A stretch of DNA of 64,000 bases from Bacteroidales bacterium (lineage in GTDB: Bacteria; Bacteroidota; Bacteroidia; Bacteroidales; UBA3663), in NCBI GenBank assembly GCA_017618715.1, contig JAFZTS010000026.1:43693-107692 (forward strand), read 5' to 3'. The notes beneath the pieces were generated by a model. It made no database searches, was not told the DNA's origin, and saw only the letters and a list, made by a program, of their open reading frames with translations. How positions within the stretch are numbered: position 1 is the first letter of the stretch; each line of letters begins with the position of its first letter. Positions 46,632 to 56,187 of this stretch are shown here, piece after piece. A program made the translations under genes and the position numbers.

Positions 46632-49600
46632 TTACTTGCCGTGGCAGTTCTTGTACTTCAAGCCAGAGCCGCAGGGACATGGGTCATTGCGTCCCACATG
46701 AGGCGTGGTGCCTACAGGTTTGCGCTGCACGGTGTTCTGACCGTTGGCGCCCGCGTGGATTGCCTGCATACGGCTGAAGTCGGGACGCTGGCGTTGATCG
46801 CCTGCCGTGCGGAACTGTGGCGGGAACGGCGGTGGAGGAGGTGTAGGACGAGAAGAACTCTCGTTGCCTTTCGTCTGTCCCATGGCTGCCATCTTGCGCT
46901 GTGCGGTAGCTTGCTGCATCTGCTGACGCTGAGCGGCGGCTGCCTGCTGCTGTGCAATCTCCTCGGGAGTAGGTTCGGGAAGGTGAAGCTGTCCGCGCAT
47001 CAGTACCGAGACGGCTTTCGAGTTCATCTTTGCCACCATGCGCTCGAAGATGTGGTACGACTCGAGCTTGTAGATAAGCAACGGGTCTTTCTGCTCGTAG
47101 CTGGCGTTCTGGGTGTTCTGCTTCAGGTCGTCGAGGTCGCGCAGGTTCTGCTTCCAAGCCTCGTCGATGTTGTGGAGCATGATGACCTTGAGGAAGGTCT
47201 TGCTGATCGACTTGCCGTCGGTTTCGGCAGCCTCTTGCAATGGGCAGGGTATCTGATAGACGCGCTTACCGTCGGAGATGGGGATGATGATGTTCTTGAT
47301 TTGTCCGCCGTCCTTGACCTGCTCCCAGATTTCCTTGAGTCGTGGGGTGACCTTTTCGGTCAAATCCTTCATGTGGCGATCGAAGCTCTCCATGCCGGCC
47401 TTGTAGATCTTCTCGACCATCTCCTCGGTCTTGAGGCGCTTGGCTTCTTCCTCGGTGAACGGCACATCGACACCGAAGTGACGCAGCACGTCGAGCTGCA
47501 GGGCTTCGAAGTCGTTGTTCATGCCAAACTGCTCGATGAGGTTGCCGGCCACGCTGTAAGCCATATTCATGAAGTCGATGAAGATGCGCTCGCCCATCAA
47601 CGCGTGGCGACGCTGTGCATAGACAACTTCACGTTGCTTGTTGAGCACGTCGTCATATTCGAGCAGGCGCTTACGGATGCCGAAGTTGTTTTCCTCGACC
47701 TTCTTCTGCGCATTCTCGATCGACTTGTTGAGCAGCGAGTGCTCGATGACGTCGTCTTCGGCCATACCGAACATCTTCGAGTCCATAATCTTCGAGATCT
47801 TGTCCGAACCGAAGATACGCATCAGGTTGTCTTCGAGCGAAACGAAGAATACCGACGAACCCGGGTCTCCCTGACGTCCTGAACGTCCGCGCAACTGACG
47901 ATCGACGCGGCGTGACTCATGGCGCTCGGTGCCGATGATGGCCAAGCCACCTGCAGCCTTCACTTCGGGCGACAGCTTGATATCGGTACCACGACCTGCC
48001 ATGTTGGTGGCGATGGTCACGGTCGATGTCTGACCGGCTTGAGCAACGATGTCGGCCTCACGCTGGTGCAGCTTGGCGTTGAGCACGTTGTGCTTGATGC
48101 CGCGTAATTGCAGGGCCTTCGAAAGTGTCTCGGAGATCTCGACCGACGTGGTGCCGACGAGCACAGGACGTCCAGCCTTGACATATTCCTCGATCTGCGC
48201 GATGACGGCCTTGTACTTGGCACGCTTGGTCTTATAAACACGGTCGTTCATGTCGATACGAGCCACGGGGCGGTTGGTGGGGATGGTCACCACATCGAGC
48301 TTGTAGATGTCCCAGAACTCGCCTGCTTCGGTTTCTGCGGTACCGGTCATGCCCGAGAGCTTGTGGTACATGCGGAAGTAGTTCTGCAGGGTAATGGTGG
48401 CAAAAGTCTGTGTGGTGGCTTCGATCTTGACGCGCTCCTTGGCTTCGACGGCTTGGTGGAGGCCATCGCTCCAGCGGCGACCTTCCATGATACGACCTGT
48501 CTGTTCATCGACGATCTTGACCTTGCCGTCTTCTGAGATAACGTAATCAACGTCCCTGTCAAACATGCAGAATGCCTTGAGTAACTGATCGACGGCATGC
48601 ACACGTTCGGCTTTGGTGGTGTATTCGGTCATGATCTTGTCCTTGCGCTCCAGTTTCTCTTCTTTCGACAGGCTTTCGTCATGCTCTATCTCGGCGAGCT
48701 CAGAACCCACGTCGGGGAGCACAAAGAACTTCGGGTCTTCGGAGCTGCCTGTCAGGGCGTCGATACCCTTGTCGGTCAGATCGACCTGCTTGTTCTTCTC
48801 CTCGATGGCGAAGTAGAGCGGCTCGAGAGCAACGGGCATCTCCTTCTGGTTGTCCTGCAGATAATAGGCTTCGGCACGCAGCATCTCCTGCTTGACACCG
48901 GGCTCTGACATGAACTTGATGAGCGCTGAGTTCTTCGGCCATGCGCGGAAGGCGCGATAGAGCTGCGTGGCACCCTCGTCCCTGATTGTCTTGTCGGGGT
49001 TGTTGACCTTCTTCTTGGCCTCGTTGAGCAACTGGTTGGCCAACGTCTTCTGCATGCGCACCACGTTCTCCACACGGTCACGGTAGGTCTGATAGAGCTC
49101 CTCGTCGGAATACTCCGAAGTGCGGGGCGTCGGACCTGAAATAATAAGAGGTGTACGGGCATCGTCGATCAACACCGAGTCAACCTCATCGACGATGGCG
49201 AAGTTGTGTTCGCGCTGCACGAGGTCCTCGGGATGCGTGGCCATGTTGTCACGCAGGTAGTCGAAGCCGAACTCGTTGTTGGTGCCGAAGGTGATGTCGC
49301 AGTTGTATGCCTTGCGACGATCATCGGAGTTGGGTTGATAGCGGTCGATGCAATCGACGGTAAGTCCGTGGAACTGATAGAGAGGACCCATCCATTCGCA
49401 GTCACGTTTGGCCAGATAGTCGTTGACGGTAACTACGTGAACACCATTGTGAGTCAAGGCATTGAGGAAGACGGGAAGTGTAGCCACCAACGTCTTTCCT
49501 TCGCCGGTAGCCATCTCGGCAATCTTGCCTTGATGGAGTACGGTGCCACCGAAGAGCTGTACGTCGTAGTGTACCATATCCCAACGGGTGGGGTTGCCGC

Positions 49601-50081
49601 CAGCAATCCAAGTGGTCTTGTAGATGGCCTTGTCACCCTCGATGGTCACGAAGTCGCGCGTAGCGGCAAGGTCGCGATCCATCTGTGTGGCAGTTACCTC
49701 GACGGTCTCGTTGTTGGCGAAACGATAGGCCGTATTCTTGACGATGGCATATACCTCGGGCAGAAATTCGGTGAGCTTCTTCTCCTCTGTCTCGCGCACC
49801 TGCTTCTTGAGCTTATCAACTTCTGCCCATACGGCTTCGCGCTTCTCCACCGGGAGGTCCTCGACGGTGTCGCGCAGGTGTTGTATCTGATCCTTGTCAG
49901 CCTTGACGCTGGCTGCCAGCTCCTGCATGATCTGCTGGGTACGGGCACGCAGCTCGTCATTGCTGAGTTTTTCGACGGCAGGGTAGGCAGCCTTGATCTT
50001 CTCTACCCATGGCTGGATGAGCTTCATATCGCGGCTCGACTTGTCGCCGAAGATTTTCTTTAAGAAATCGTTAAATCCCAT
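46632..50081 (-). CDS. secA: Preprotein translocase subunit SecA
   Basis: A 1149-residue ATPase of the Sec pathway, cytoplasmic and membrane-associated. Walker [15 protein letters not shown] (near residue 190), DEAD-like [20 protein letters not shown], helicase motif [12 protein letters not shown], arginine-finger region GRGTDIKL and [25 protein letters not shown] are all visible. The C-terminal zinc-binding SEC-C motif [21 protein letters not shown] follows a Gln/Pro-rich linker. The length (over 1100) is usual for Bacteroidota because of an insertion after NBD1. The 5' leader carries a 9-bp repeat tract, and a large hairpin follows the stop. Confidence 0.98.
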   Translation of the reverse strand: MGFNDFLKKIFGDKSSRDMKLIQPWVEKIKAAYPAVEKLSNDELRARTQQIMQELAASVKADKDQIQHLRDTVEDLPVEKREAVWAEVDKLKKQVRETEEKKLTEFLPEVYAIVKNTAYRFANNETVEVTATQMDRDLAATRDFVTIEGDKAIYKTTWIAGGNPTRWDMVHYDVQLFGGTVLHQGKIAEMATGEGKTLVATLPVFLNALTHNGVHVVTVNDYLAKRDCEWMGPLYQFHGLTVDCIDRYQPNSDDRRKAYNCDITFGTNNEFGFDYLRDNMATHPEDLVQREHNFAIVDEVDSVLIDDARTPLIISGPTPRTSEYSDEELYQTYRDRVENVVRMQKTLANQLLNEAKKKVNNPDKTIRDEGATQLYRAFRAWPKNSALIKFMSEPGVKQEMLRAEAYYLQDNQKEMPVALEPLYFAIEEKNKQVDLTDKGIDALTGSSEDPKFFVLPDVGSELAEIEHDESLSKEEKLERKDKIMTEYTTKAERVHAVDQLLKAFCMFDRDVDYVISEDGKVKIVDEQTGRIMEGRRWSDGLHQAVEAKERVKIEATTQTFATITLQNYFRMYHKLSGMTGTAETEAGEFWDIYKLDVVTIPTNRPVARIDMNDRVYKTKRAKYKAVIAQIEEYVKAGRPVLVGTTSVEISETLSKALQLRGIKHNVLNAKLHQREADIVAQAGQTSTVTIATNMAGRGTDIKLSPEVKAAGGLAIIGTERHESRRVDRQLRGRSGRQGDPGSSVFFVSLEDNLMRIFGSDKISKIMDSKMFGMAEDDVIEHSLLNKSIENAQKKVEENNFGIRKRLLEYDDVLNKQREVVYAQRRHALMGERIFIDFMNMAYSVAGNLIEQFGMNNDFEALQLDVLRHFGVDVPFTEEEAKRLKTEEMVEKIYKAGMESFDRHMKDLTEKVTPRLKEIWEQVKDGGQIKNIIIPISDGKRVYQIPCPLQEAAETDGKSISKTFLKVIMLHNIDEAWKQNLRDLDDLKQNTQNASYEQKDPLLIYKLESYHIFERMVAKMNSKAVSVLMRGQLHLPEPTPEEIAQQQAAAAQRQQMQQATAQRKMAAMGQTKGNESSSRPTPPPPPFPPQFRTAGDQRQRPDFSRMQAIHAGANGQNTVQRKPVGTTPHVGRNDPCPCGSGLKYKNCHGK

Positions 50082-50114
50082 GTATTCTGTTGTTATTGAT
50101 GTATTTTGTTTTTT

Positions 50115-50159
50115 TTATCTAGATTCTCTAGATATTCTAGATTTTCTAGAAATTCTAGT
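50115..50159. repeat. 9-bp tandem repeat tract D upstream of secA
   Basis: Five 9-bp units with TCTAGA core (ttatctaga, ttctctaga, tattctaga, ttttctaga, aattctagt) lie in the 101-bp spacer between the phosphatase-like gene and secA. The unit is nearly identical to tract B at 5265-5327, 45 kb away. Confidence 0.9.
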
Positions 50160-50182
50160 TGTCTTGTTCGCTTGATTGCTCA

Positions 50183-51826
50183 TTAAAAGAGCGGGAGGGC
50201 GCGGCAGGCGCTGGGTGCCCTTATACGGATGGTCTTGGCGATGGTCGGGGCGATGGTTGTTGCCTCGATGGGCGCATGGATGCGCTCGGCTTTGACCAGC
50301 GAGGGTGCAAAGATAATGGCAGGCCCGGGATAGACATCAAAGCGTTTTTGTGGCTGTGGACGGCTGTTGTCGTCGAGCCGCAGGTTCCATCCGGGTTGTA
50401 GGATGATGACCAGGTCGCCGCCTCCGTCCTTGCGGTAGCTGTTGCGGATGCGTCCGATACGCTGGCTGTAGTCTTCGTGAAGCAGTTGCTGGGCAGTGAA
50501 GACCTCATCGACACCACTGAAGAGGGCGACGAACTTAGCGGCTTCGCGAGCCACGTCGTCGATTTGCTGCTGCTTCTGTTCGATGAGCTTATGATTCAAG
50601 TAGATCTGATTGTCGTCGAAACCTTCGATCCATTGACCCTGTCCATAGAGCGAATTGAGTTGTATGTTGAGCAGGGCTGTGCAGCGGTTGGCGTTGAATT
50701 CTCCCAGCGAAAGACCCAATATCTCTTCGGTGTCCTTGCGTGTATCGCCCGTTCCCATCACGTAGATGAGGGTGTTTCGCAAACCCACCTGCTTGTCGAT
50801 GAAGTTGAGCAGCTCTTCCAGGGTTTTGTCGAGGCGCAGATAGGTCTCTTCGAGTTCGCAGGGATAGACCTCCTTGGCCACATGCTGATAAGTGCCGGCA
50901 TAGAAGGTGAGCTGCAGCATGTCGGTGCGTGATTCGGCTGTGCCTACTCGTCCACTGTTGATGAAGAGCTGCGCCATCTTGCTCACGGCCTCGTTGATGA
51001 TGGGCGAGGTCTTGATCCAGCCGTACATCACCTGTTTGCTTTCCTGGAACTTGTGGGTGAAGTAGGGGTTGCAGGGCTGATAGGGCGAAAGGGCGCAAAC
51101 GCCATTCTGTGTCAGCAGTTGCGAATCCCAACCCTTGCTCTCGGCATCGCAGAAGAGGGGGTGGTTGTTGTTTTGGTTCGAAACGTAGAACGGGAAATCC
51201 TTGTAATAGGTCGTCGAGCACCAGTTGCCCCGCTTGTCGTCCACCCAGAAGGCGCCGTCGGCCGTGTGTCCTGCGGTGATGAGTGCCTCCTGCGCATTGG
51301 GCGCGATGCTATAGACCTTGCTGTTTTGCATCGACGCCAGTTTCAGCTCGTCAGCCAGTGTGCTGCTCAAAAGAGCGCGGGGCGACCAATATCCGTCGGT
51401 GGCATTGCCGATGTATTTGATGTCGAAGAAGATGGGGCGGCGGCGCAGGGTCTCCTTGTCGAAGGTGAACTCACCGCTGATGCCGTTTTGGAAGGGATAG
51501 CTTCCGGTGGCAAGTACTGCGATAGCGGCGGTGGCATCGGGATGGTCAAGGTCGAAAGTGACCTGGTCATAAACCCTGCCTTCCTGCATCAGGCGGCGGA
51601 AACCACCTTGTCCGAAGCGGTTCTGGAGAATGTCGAGATAGTCGGTGCGCAGCTGGTCGATGGTGATGCCGATGATCAGGCGGGGAACGCCTCGGCTCTC
51701 GCTGCTTGTACTTGGCGCAGTGTAGCGTTGATCAGGTTCAACGGCAATGGCTGGCAGCGCATTCAGCGCCGTCAGCAAAAGAACCAGCTGGGTGAGCGTT
51801 TGTATTTCGGACTTGCGGGAAGTCAT
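50183..51826 (-). CDS. Alkaline-phosphatase/phosphodiesterase-fold protein, catalytic residues apparently lost
   Basis: A 547-residue exported protein (signal-like ALNALPAIAV) whose overall layout matches the PafA/NPP phosphodiesterase family: IIGITIDQLRTDYL (D57), DHPDATAAIAVLATGSYPFQNGISG, and a late GPAIIFAPS segment. The usual NPP pattern T-x2-NH before the TG turn is absent here, and the TxDHG metal site reads GTGDTRKD (D361). Catalysis by the normal mechanism is therefore doubtful. It follows the DUF4105 gene by 13 bp and precedes secA, suggesting an envelope-related housekeeping role. Fold assignment good, function unknown. Confidence 0.75.
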   Translation of the reverse strand: MTSRKSEIQTLTQLVLLLTALNALPAIAVEPDQRYTAPSTSSESRGVPRLIIGITIDQLRTDYLDILQNRFGQGGFRRLMQEGRVYDQVTFDLDHPDATAAIAVLATGSYPFQNGISGEFTFDKETLRRRPIFFDIKYIGNATDGYWSPRALLSSTLADELKLASMQNSKVYSIAPNAQEALITAGHTADGAFWVDDKRGNWCSTTYYKDFPFYVSNQNNNHPLFCDAESKGWDSQLLTQNGVCALSPYQPCNPYFTHKFQESKQVMYGWIKTSPIINEAVSKMAQLFINSGRVGTAESRTDMLQLTFYAGTYQHVAKEVYPCELEETYLRLDKTLEELLNFIDKQVGLRNTLIYVMGTGDTRKDTEEILGLSLGEFNANRCTALLNIQLNSLYGQGQWIEGFDDNQIYLNHKLIEQKQQQIDDVAREAAKFVALFSGVDEVFTAQQLLHEDYSQRIGRIRNSYRKDGGGDLVIILQPGWNLRLDDNSRPQPQKRFDVYPGPAIIFAPSLVKAERIHAPIEATTIAPTIAKTIRIRAPSACRALPLF

Positions 51827-51839
51827 TTACTTTTTAACG

Positions 51840-53078
51840 TCATGTTCGAAGCGAACTGTCGAACCTCATGAAGCTGCGTAGCAACAAGGTGGCTAACAGC
51901 AACAGGAATGAGGGTGGACAATATTGCCCGATGATCCAATCGAAGATTACGTATGCGATAATCAATGCAAATGTTATGCCAAAATAGATGGCGCACCACT
52001 TCCTGAGCCTTTTGAACCATATCAATACTGCCACAATGACATGCGTGGGCAAAAGCCAGAAGCAATTCAGGTTGTGGTCAACGGCAGGATGGAGCGAGAA
52101 GAAGTTGAGGAACCACACCACGCAACCTGTCAATCCTGCTGCCAGGAATAGTATGGTGTCGAAGGTGTTGACCAGCACGGGAACCTTCACCGGTAGCCTT
52201 CTCTGTGCGGCTTCTTTCCTCTTGCGCCATTCCCAAGCCGAGAGGACGAGGGCCACGAGGAGCACGATTCCAAACACCGTAGCCGGTGCGATGGGGTCGG
52301 GTGCAGCTATCTTGGCTGCGACATCCGGACGCATGGTCAGCAGCGTGTCGCTCTCGGTTACGAAAGGCACATGCCAGCGGTTCGAAGCGGTCGATTGCTC
52401 GATCTTCGCATTGCCGGCAGCCATGCTCAAATATTCAGGAAGGAACATCTGTTCGACGAACCATGCGCGTTGGTCGGCACGAGCAGCCACGGCCAGGGCG
52501 ATGCCGAAATCGAGCCAGTTGTTGCGGTGCGTCTTCTCCTGCACCATCTCGCGCAGGGTGATGTTCTTCACCCATGCCGTGTCGTAGTGAAGCGTGTTGC
52601 CCACCGAGGCGTTGATAAGGTTGAACGGACGGGTGGCGCAGTTGTCGAAGAAGTAGGAGTAGCGATAGGTGCGGTTTTCGGGACGGTAGTTGATGAGCAG
52701 GCGTTGCAACATCTCCTGTGCCTGAGCCGAGTCGAGGCGCAGCCATTGCTCGGTCATGCCCAAACCGCGACGGCGATATCCTTCGATAAAGTCGCTTGTA
52801 TATTCTGCCCCCAGCTGATAGTCGGTTTCGCCCTTGACAAAGCGGGTTTTGAAGTGGGGGGTATGAAACGAAAAAACTCCGTAGTGGAAGGTGACGTCCA
52901 TCTGCGGATTACGCTGATCCTGTACGCGCAAACCGATATGCCCGAAACGCTCGTACGCATCGGGGCCTTGCGAACAGGTCAGCAAACTGATGCGCAAAGA
53001 GTCAGAGAAATTATTTTGCGCACGCGCGGGTAAAAAATAAGTCAGCGCCAATAACGCTGCCAAAAGAATTTGCTTCAT
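51840..53078 (-). CDS. DUF4105 / Lnb-like membrane protein (lipoprotein N-acyltransferase candidate)
   Basis: About 412 residues from the ATG at 53078, with signal peptide (MKQILLAALLALTYFLPARAQ). The periplasmic DUF4105 domain holds the conserved Cys/His-type motifs TCSQGPDAYERFGHIGLRV and YSYFFDNCATRPFNL. Four or five membrane helices follow (about 275-405). The domain is the same as in Lnb, reported to acylate the N-terminal Cys of lipoproteins in bacteria lacking Lnt. Between a histone-like gene and a phosphatase-like gene, upstream of secA, the context is envelope biogenesis. An in-frame ATG at 53096 is possible. Family fairly sure, exact activity inferred. Confidence 0.82.
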   Translation of the reverse strand: MKQILLAALLALTYFLPARAQNNFSDSLRISLLTCSQGPDAYERFGHIGLRVQDQRNPQMDVTFHYGVFSFHTPHFKTRFVKGETDYQLGAEYTSDFIEGYRRRGLGMTEQWLRLDSAQAQEMLQRLLINYRPENRTYRYSYFFDNCATRPFNLINASVGNTLHYDTAWVKNITLREMVQEKTHRNNWLDFGIALAVAARADQRAWFVEQMFLPEYLSMAAGNAKIEQSTASNRWHVPFVTESDTLLTMRPDVAAKIAAPDPIAPATVFGIVLLVALVLSAWEWRKRKEAAQRRLPVKVPVLVNTFDTILFLAAGLTGCVVWFLNFFSLHPAVDHNLNCFWLLPTHVIVAVLIWFKRLRKWCAIYFGITFALIIAYVIFDWIIGQYCPPSFLLLLATLLLRSFMRFDSSLRT

Positions 53079-53167
53079 AGTCACATAACGAGACATCCAC
53101 GTGCGTGTGTGTCAGCCCATGGATGCCTCATTCTGTAATGGGGAATGGTGATTAAGGTAAAAGGGGA

Positions 53168-53344
53168 TCAAGCCTTAGCCTTCTCCACCGAAGCTTTACG
53201 GAACTCCTTGAGGAGCTCGATGATTGCAAGGGCATTCTTGCGGGCGCGGAGGCCGGCAGCCTTGTTGCCCTTTACTGCCTGTGCAGTAGCGTCAGCAGCG
53301 AAGGCAGCAGAAAGTTCATTGATTTTCTGAACCAATTCTTCCAT
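53168..53344 (-). CDS. Histone H1-like small basic protein
   Basis: A 58-residue protein, ATG at 53344, TGA at 53168-53170. It begins MEELVQKINELSAAFAADA, has the centre GNKAAGLRARKNA and ends KEFRKASVEKAKA. This is the pattern of the short Bacteroidota histone H1-like (Hc1-type) proteins: one acidic helix, a GNKAAG turn and a basic helix. It is likely a nucleoid-associated or growth-phase DNA-binding protein. It has its own strong promoter (53415-53447) and precedes the DUF4105 gene by 89 bp on the same strand. Confidence 0.88.
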   Translation of the reverse strand: MEELVQKINELSAAFAADATAQAVKGNKAAGLRARKNALAIIELLKEFRKASVEKAKA

Positions 53345-53414
53345 AATGTTGTTTTTAATTATTAGGGTTGAAAAATTGTCGTTTCTTTTGGGAAAAACCC
53401 GGTCTTTGACGATG

Positions 53415-53447
53415 CAAATTTAATAAGAATATTCGATAACTCACAAA
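53415..53447 (-). promoter_or_regulatory. Bacteroidota-type promoter for histone-like gene
   Basis: On the reverse strand TTTG (53444-53447), a 21-bp spacer and TAAATTTG (53415-53422) match the consensus fully. The start codon is 70 bp downstream. Confidence 0.75.
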
Positions 53448-53549
53448 CTTTTCCATAAAAATTTGTAGTTTTCACGCTATTTTTTGTAGTTTTAGACTTT
53501 TTTTATACTTTTTAAGGTTCAAAAAGGAACAATTTAGCAAAAAAAAGAC

Positions 53550-53557
53550 TACCTTTG
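53550..53557 (+). promoter_or_regulatory. -7 box (TACCTTTG) of the lipid head-group cassette
   Basis: TACCTTTG lies 28 bp before the ATG at 53586, in an A/T-rich stretch. A degenerate -33 (no TTTG at 20 bp) suggests a weaker or regulated promoter. Confidence 0.55.
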
Positions 53558-53585
53558 CCGCGGAATTCTATAAACGACAAGAGTC

Positions 53586-55211
53586 ATGCACTACGCCATC
53601 ATAGCAGCAGGAGAGGGTTCTCGCCTTCGCGACGAAGGAATCCTTTTGCCGAAACCGTTGGTCCCTATTGGTGGCCAAGCTATGGTGGATAGGCTGATGG
53701 ACATTATGATACGCTGCGGTGCCGAAAGCATTTCGGTCATCTGCAACAGTCAGATGCCGCAGGTACGGGAGCATCTTGTTTCCTATCGTGACAGCCATCC
53801 CGGGTTGGTGCTGAACCTTATTGTCGAAAGCACTCCGAGTTCCATGCACAGCCTTGCACGACTGTCGGAAGTCATTCCCGAAGGCAAGGTATGTGTGACC
53901 ACGGTCGATACCATCTTCCACGAGCGTGAATTCGCTGCCTTTGTCCAGGCGTTCGAGCGTTGCCAGGGCGGTTTGTTTGCCGTCACGCCTTTCGTCGATG
54001 ACGAGCGTCCGCTGTGGGTGGCTTGTTCGAAGGAAGGCGAGGAGAGGATCGGAGGACGCGTGTGCCCCGTCATCGAGGGATTCTTCGACAACGAGGCGGA
54101 GATGTCCGACGACGTGTGGCATTTCGTCAGCGGAGGCATCTATGGCCTTGAGACGGCCACTGCGTGGCTTGTCCTTCGTCAATGTCTTGCAGAAGGGCAA
54201 AGTCGGATGCGCAATTTCCAGCGGGCGCTGGTGCGTGCCGGTGTCCCTCTTCTGGCTTACCTTTTCGGCAAGATCATGGACATCGACCATGCCGACGACC
54301 TCCGACAAGCCGAAGCTTGGCTCGACGAGGCACGAAGGACGCGCACCATCCTTGCCGTGCATCGTGCCCCCGAATTCTCGCCCAATCTGGCCGTGAGCGA
54401 TGCCGCCATCCTCCAGTTGGTGTCGTCGAAGCTCGAAGTCGAGGGTTTCCGTGTCGAGGAGATGGACGAAGATACGTTCGACCAAGTGCCTGACGACGAA
54501 TTGCGGCGTTATGAGCTTGTCGTCCACATGATGCGACGCATGTCGTCGCTGCTCAAGTTGCAGCGTCTCGGCTTGCCTGCCATCAATGCTCCGCAAGCCG
54601 TGCTTACGGTGGCCAAGAGCCGCGAGATGACCCTCGAATTGCTCCAGCAGGCGGGTATCGCGGTGCCGCAATGGTGGGCGTACGAGGAATCTGACGACCA
54701 GATGTTCCAATGCGAGCCCCAGCTCCAGCAGCTCCTTCCCGGATGGGTCAAGGTGATGCGTGAGGGAGGCATACGTCACGACGATGTGACGTGGGTCGAA
54801 ACGCCCTTGCAAACCGATGCCCGTGTGATGGAGCTTGCCTCACAACGCGTGCTTGACATCGTAGTGACTCGCCACGTCGAGGGCGACCTCCTCAAGGTCT
54901 ATGCCGTAAGGCCGGATTTCGTCTATGCGTTCTATCCGCAGGAGATGAACTACACCAAGTTCGGAACGGCCGAGCAGCACAACACGGCTCTTGCACATAT
55001 CGCCTATAACGATGAAGAGTTGCGTGCCATCGCCTGGGACATTGCCCGCACCTTCGGCATCGAGATCTTCGGATTTGATGTCGTCATCGAGCCCGACGGG
55101 CACATCGTGGTAATCGACGTCAACGATTGGCCAAGTTTCTCGGCTTATCGTGAGAAAGGGGCTTCGGCCATCGCTTCGCTGATTGTCCAATCACTGGCCA
55201 AAGCAGATTGA
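53586..55211 (+). CDS. Nucleotidyltransferase fused to ATP-grasp domain
   Basis: A 541-residue cytoplasmic two-domain protein. Residues 1-245 are a sugar-phosphate nucleotidyltransferase (IIAAGEGSRLRDEGILLPKPLVPIGG, with the TTVDTIF acidic metal site near 100). Residues about 255-540 are an ATP-grasp fold of the RimK/ITPK kind (LGLPAINAPQAVLTVAKSREMTLELLQQAGI, WVKVMREGG, GFDVVIEPDGHIVVIDVNDWPSF). The first half would activate a phosphorylated alcohol or sugar with CTP or another NTP. The second would use ATP for ligation or phosphorylation. It is the first of four tightly packed genes with a CDP-alcohol transferase next, which points to head-group activation for a phospholipid. Confidence 0.85.
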   Translation: MHYAIIAAGEGSRLRDEGILLPKPLVPIGGQAMVDRLMDIMIRCGAESISVICNSQMPQVREHLVSYRDSHPGLVLNLIVESTPSSMHSLARLSEVIPEGKVCVTTVDTIFHEREFAAFVQAFERCQGGLFAVTPFVDDERPLWVACSKEGEERIGGRVCPVIEGFFDNEAEMSDDVWHFVSGGIYGLETATAWLVLRQCLAEGQSRMRNFQRALVRAGVPLLAYLFGKIMDIDHADDLRQAEAWLDEARRTRTILAVHRAPEFSPNLAVSDAAILQLVSSKLEVEGFRVEEMDEDTFDQVPDDELRRYELVVHMMRRMSSLLKLQRLGLPAINAPQAVLTVAKSREMTLELLQQAGIAVPQWWAYEESDDQMFQCEPQLQQLLPGWVKVMREGGIRHDDVTWVETPLQTDARVMELASQRVLDIVVTRHVEGDLLKVYAVRPDFVYAFYPQEMNYTKFGTAEQHNTALAHIAYNDEELRAIAWDIARTFGIEIFGFDVVIEPDGHIVVIDVNDWPSFSAYREKGASAIASLIVQSLAKAD

Positions 55212-55212
55212 A

Positions 55213-56187
55213 ATGACCGAAGCCGACAAGATACAGTATCGGGCAAGCCTCAAGCACCCCGATGTCGAAGAGCCCATCGACCTGTGGTTCTATCGTCCCG
55301 TGGGATTCCGTGTGGCACTCCTCGGTCGCCGATTCGGTTGGACACCCAACCAGATCACCATTGCCAGCATCTTTCTCGGCATCGGTTGCGGCATCCTCTG
55401 TTATCCGCAGGACCTTTGGCTCAACCTCCTGGCCATTGTGCTGCTCATCCTGGCCGACATCGGCGACTCGGCCGATGGACAACTGGCTCGACTTACCCAT
55501 CAGTACAGCCAGCTGGGACGCATCCTCGATGGTGCAGCGGGTGACTTCTGGTTTGCCGCCATCTATATCGGCATCGCCCTGCGCCTTACGCCCGAATGGG
55601 GCATCTGGTGTTGGATCATGGCCATCGTTACCGGTGCATGCCATGCGCAGCAAGCCGCCATGGCCGACTATTACCGTCAGTTCCATCTGCTTTGCGTCAA
55701 GGGCAAGCAGGGTTCCGAACTCGACGATGCCAAAGCGGTGGCGCGCCAATACTCCGAGACAAAGTTCTCCGTGAACCCTGTCCTGAAGGTCTTCCTCTGG
55801 TTCTATCGCAACTACACGGCAGGACAAGAGCGACTCACCCCTTGGTTGCAGAAGTTGAGGAAGGAAGTGAAGGAGGTTGAAGGGGTTGAGAGGTTTGAGG
55901 AGTTCGAGGGGTTTGAGAGGTTCGAAGGGTTCGAGAGGTTTGAAGGGTTCGAGGGGTTTTGGCAGTGGTTGCGCAAAAAGTCCTTGCCGCTTATGCCTAT
56001 CGCCAACGCATTGACGTTCAACTGTCGTGCCATCACCCTGTTCATCGCCCTGATGCTCGGTATGCCGTGGCTCTATTGGGCGGCTGAATTGACGCTCTTC
56101 AATGCCCTCTGCATCTACATGGTGCGCAGGCATGAGGCAATGTGCCGCGAGGTATACTGTCGGCTCAAAGGACAAGGTGGCAGATGA
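55213..56187 (+). CDS. CDP-alcohol phosphatidyltransferase family protein with repeat insertion
   Basis: A 324-residue inner-membrane protein starting one base after the previous stop. The signature is D85-S-A-D88-G-x2-A-R ... G102-x3-D106 then D111; the family consensus places the last Asp at 110. Six or so membrane helices are seen. It would join a CDP-activated group and an alcohol to make a phosphodiester lipid; phosphatidylinositol-phosphate synthases are one subtype. Residues 222-248 are nine E/F/G/R-rich triplets encoded by a 9-bp repeat tract in a predicted loop. The stop overlaps the next start (ATGA at 56184-56187). Confidence 0.88.
   Translation: MTEADKIQYRASLKHPDVEEPIDLWFYRPVGFRVALLGRRFGWTPNQITIASIFLGIGCGILCYPQDLWLNLLAIVLLILADIGDSADGQLARLTHQYSQLGRILDGAAGDFWFAAIYIGIALRLTPEWGIWCWIMAIVTGACHAQQAAMADYYRQFHLLCVKGKQGSELDDAKAVARQYSETKFSVNPVLKVFLWFYRNYTAGQERLTPWLQKLRKEVKEVEGVERFEEFEGFERFEGFERFEGFEGFWQWLRKKSLPLMPIANALTFNCRAITLFIALMLGMPWLYWAAELTLFNALCIYMVRRHEAMCREVYCRLKGQGGR
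55876..55956 (+). repeat. 9-bp tandem repeat tract E, inside CDP-alcohol transferase gene
   Basis: Nine in-frame 9-bp units (gttgaaggg, gttgagagg, tttgaggag, ttcgagggg, tttgagagg, ttcgaaggg, ttcgagagg, tttgaaggg, ttcgagggg) encode [27 protein letters not shown]. The unit family is the same as tracts A and F, but read on the opposite strand relative to the gene. Confidence 0.92.

Noticed and set aside
53568..54812. A 414-codon reverse-strand frame opposite the nucleotidyltransferase
   Set aside because: It overlaps the well-supported fusion gene in antisense, with no family features.
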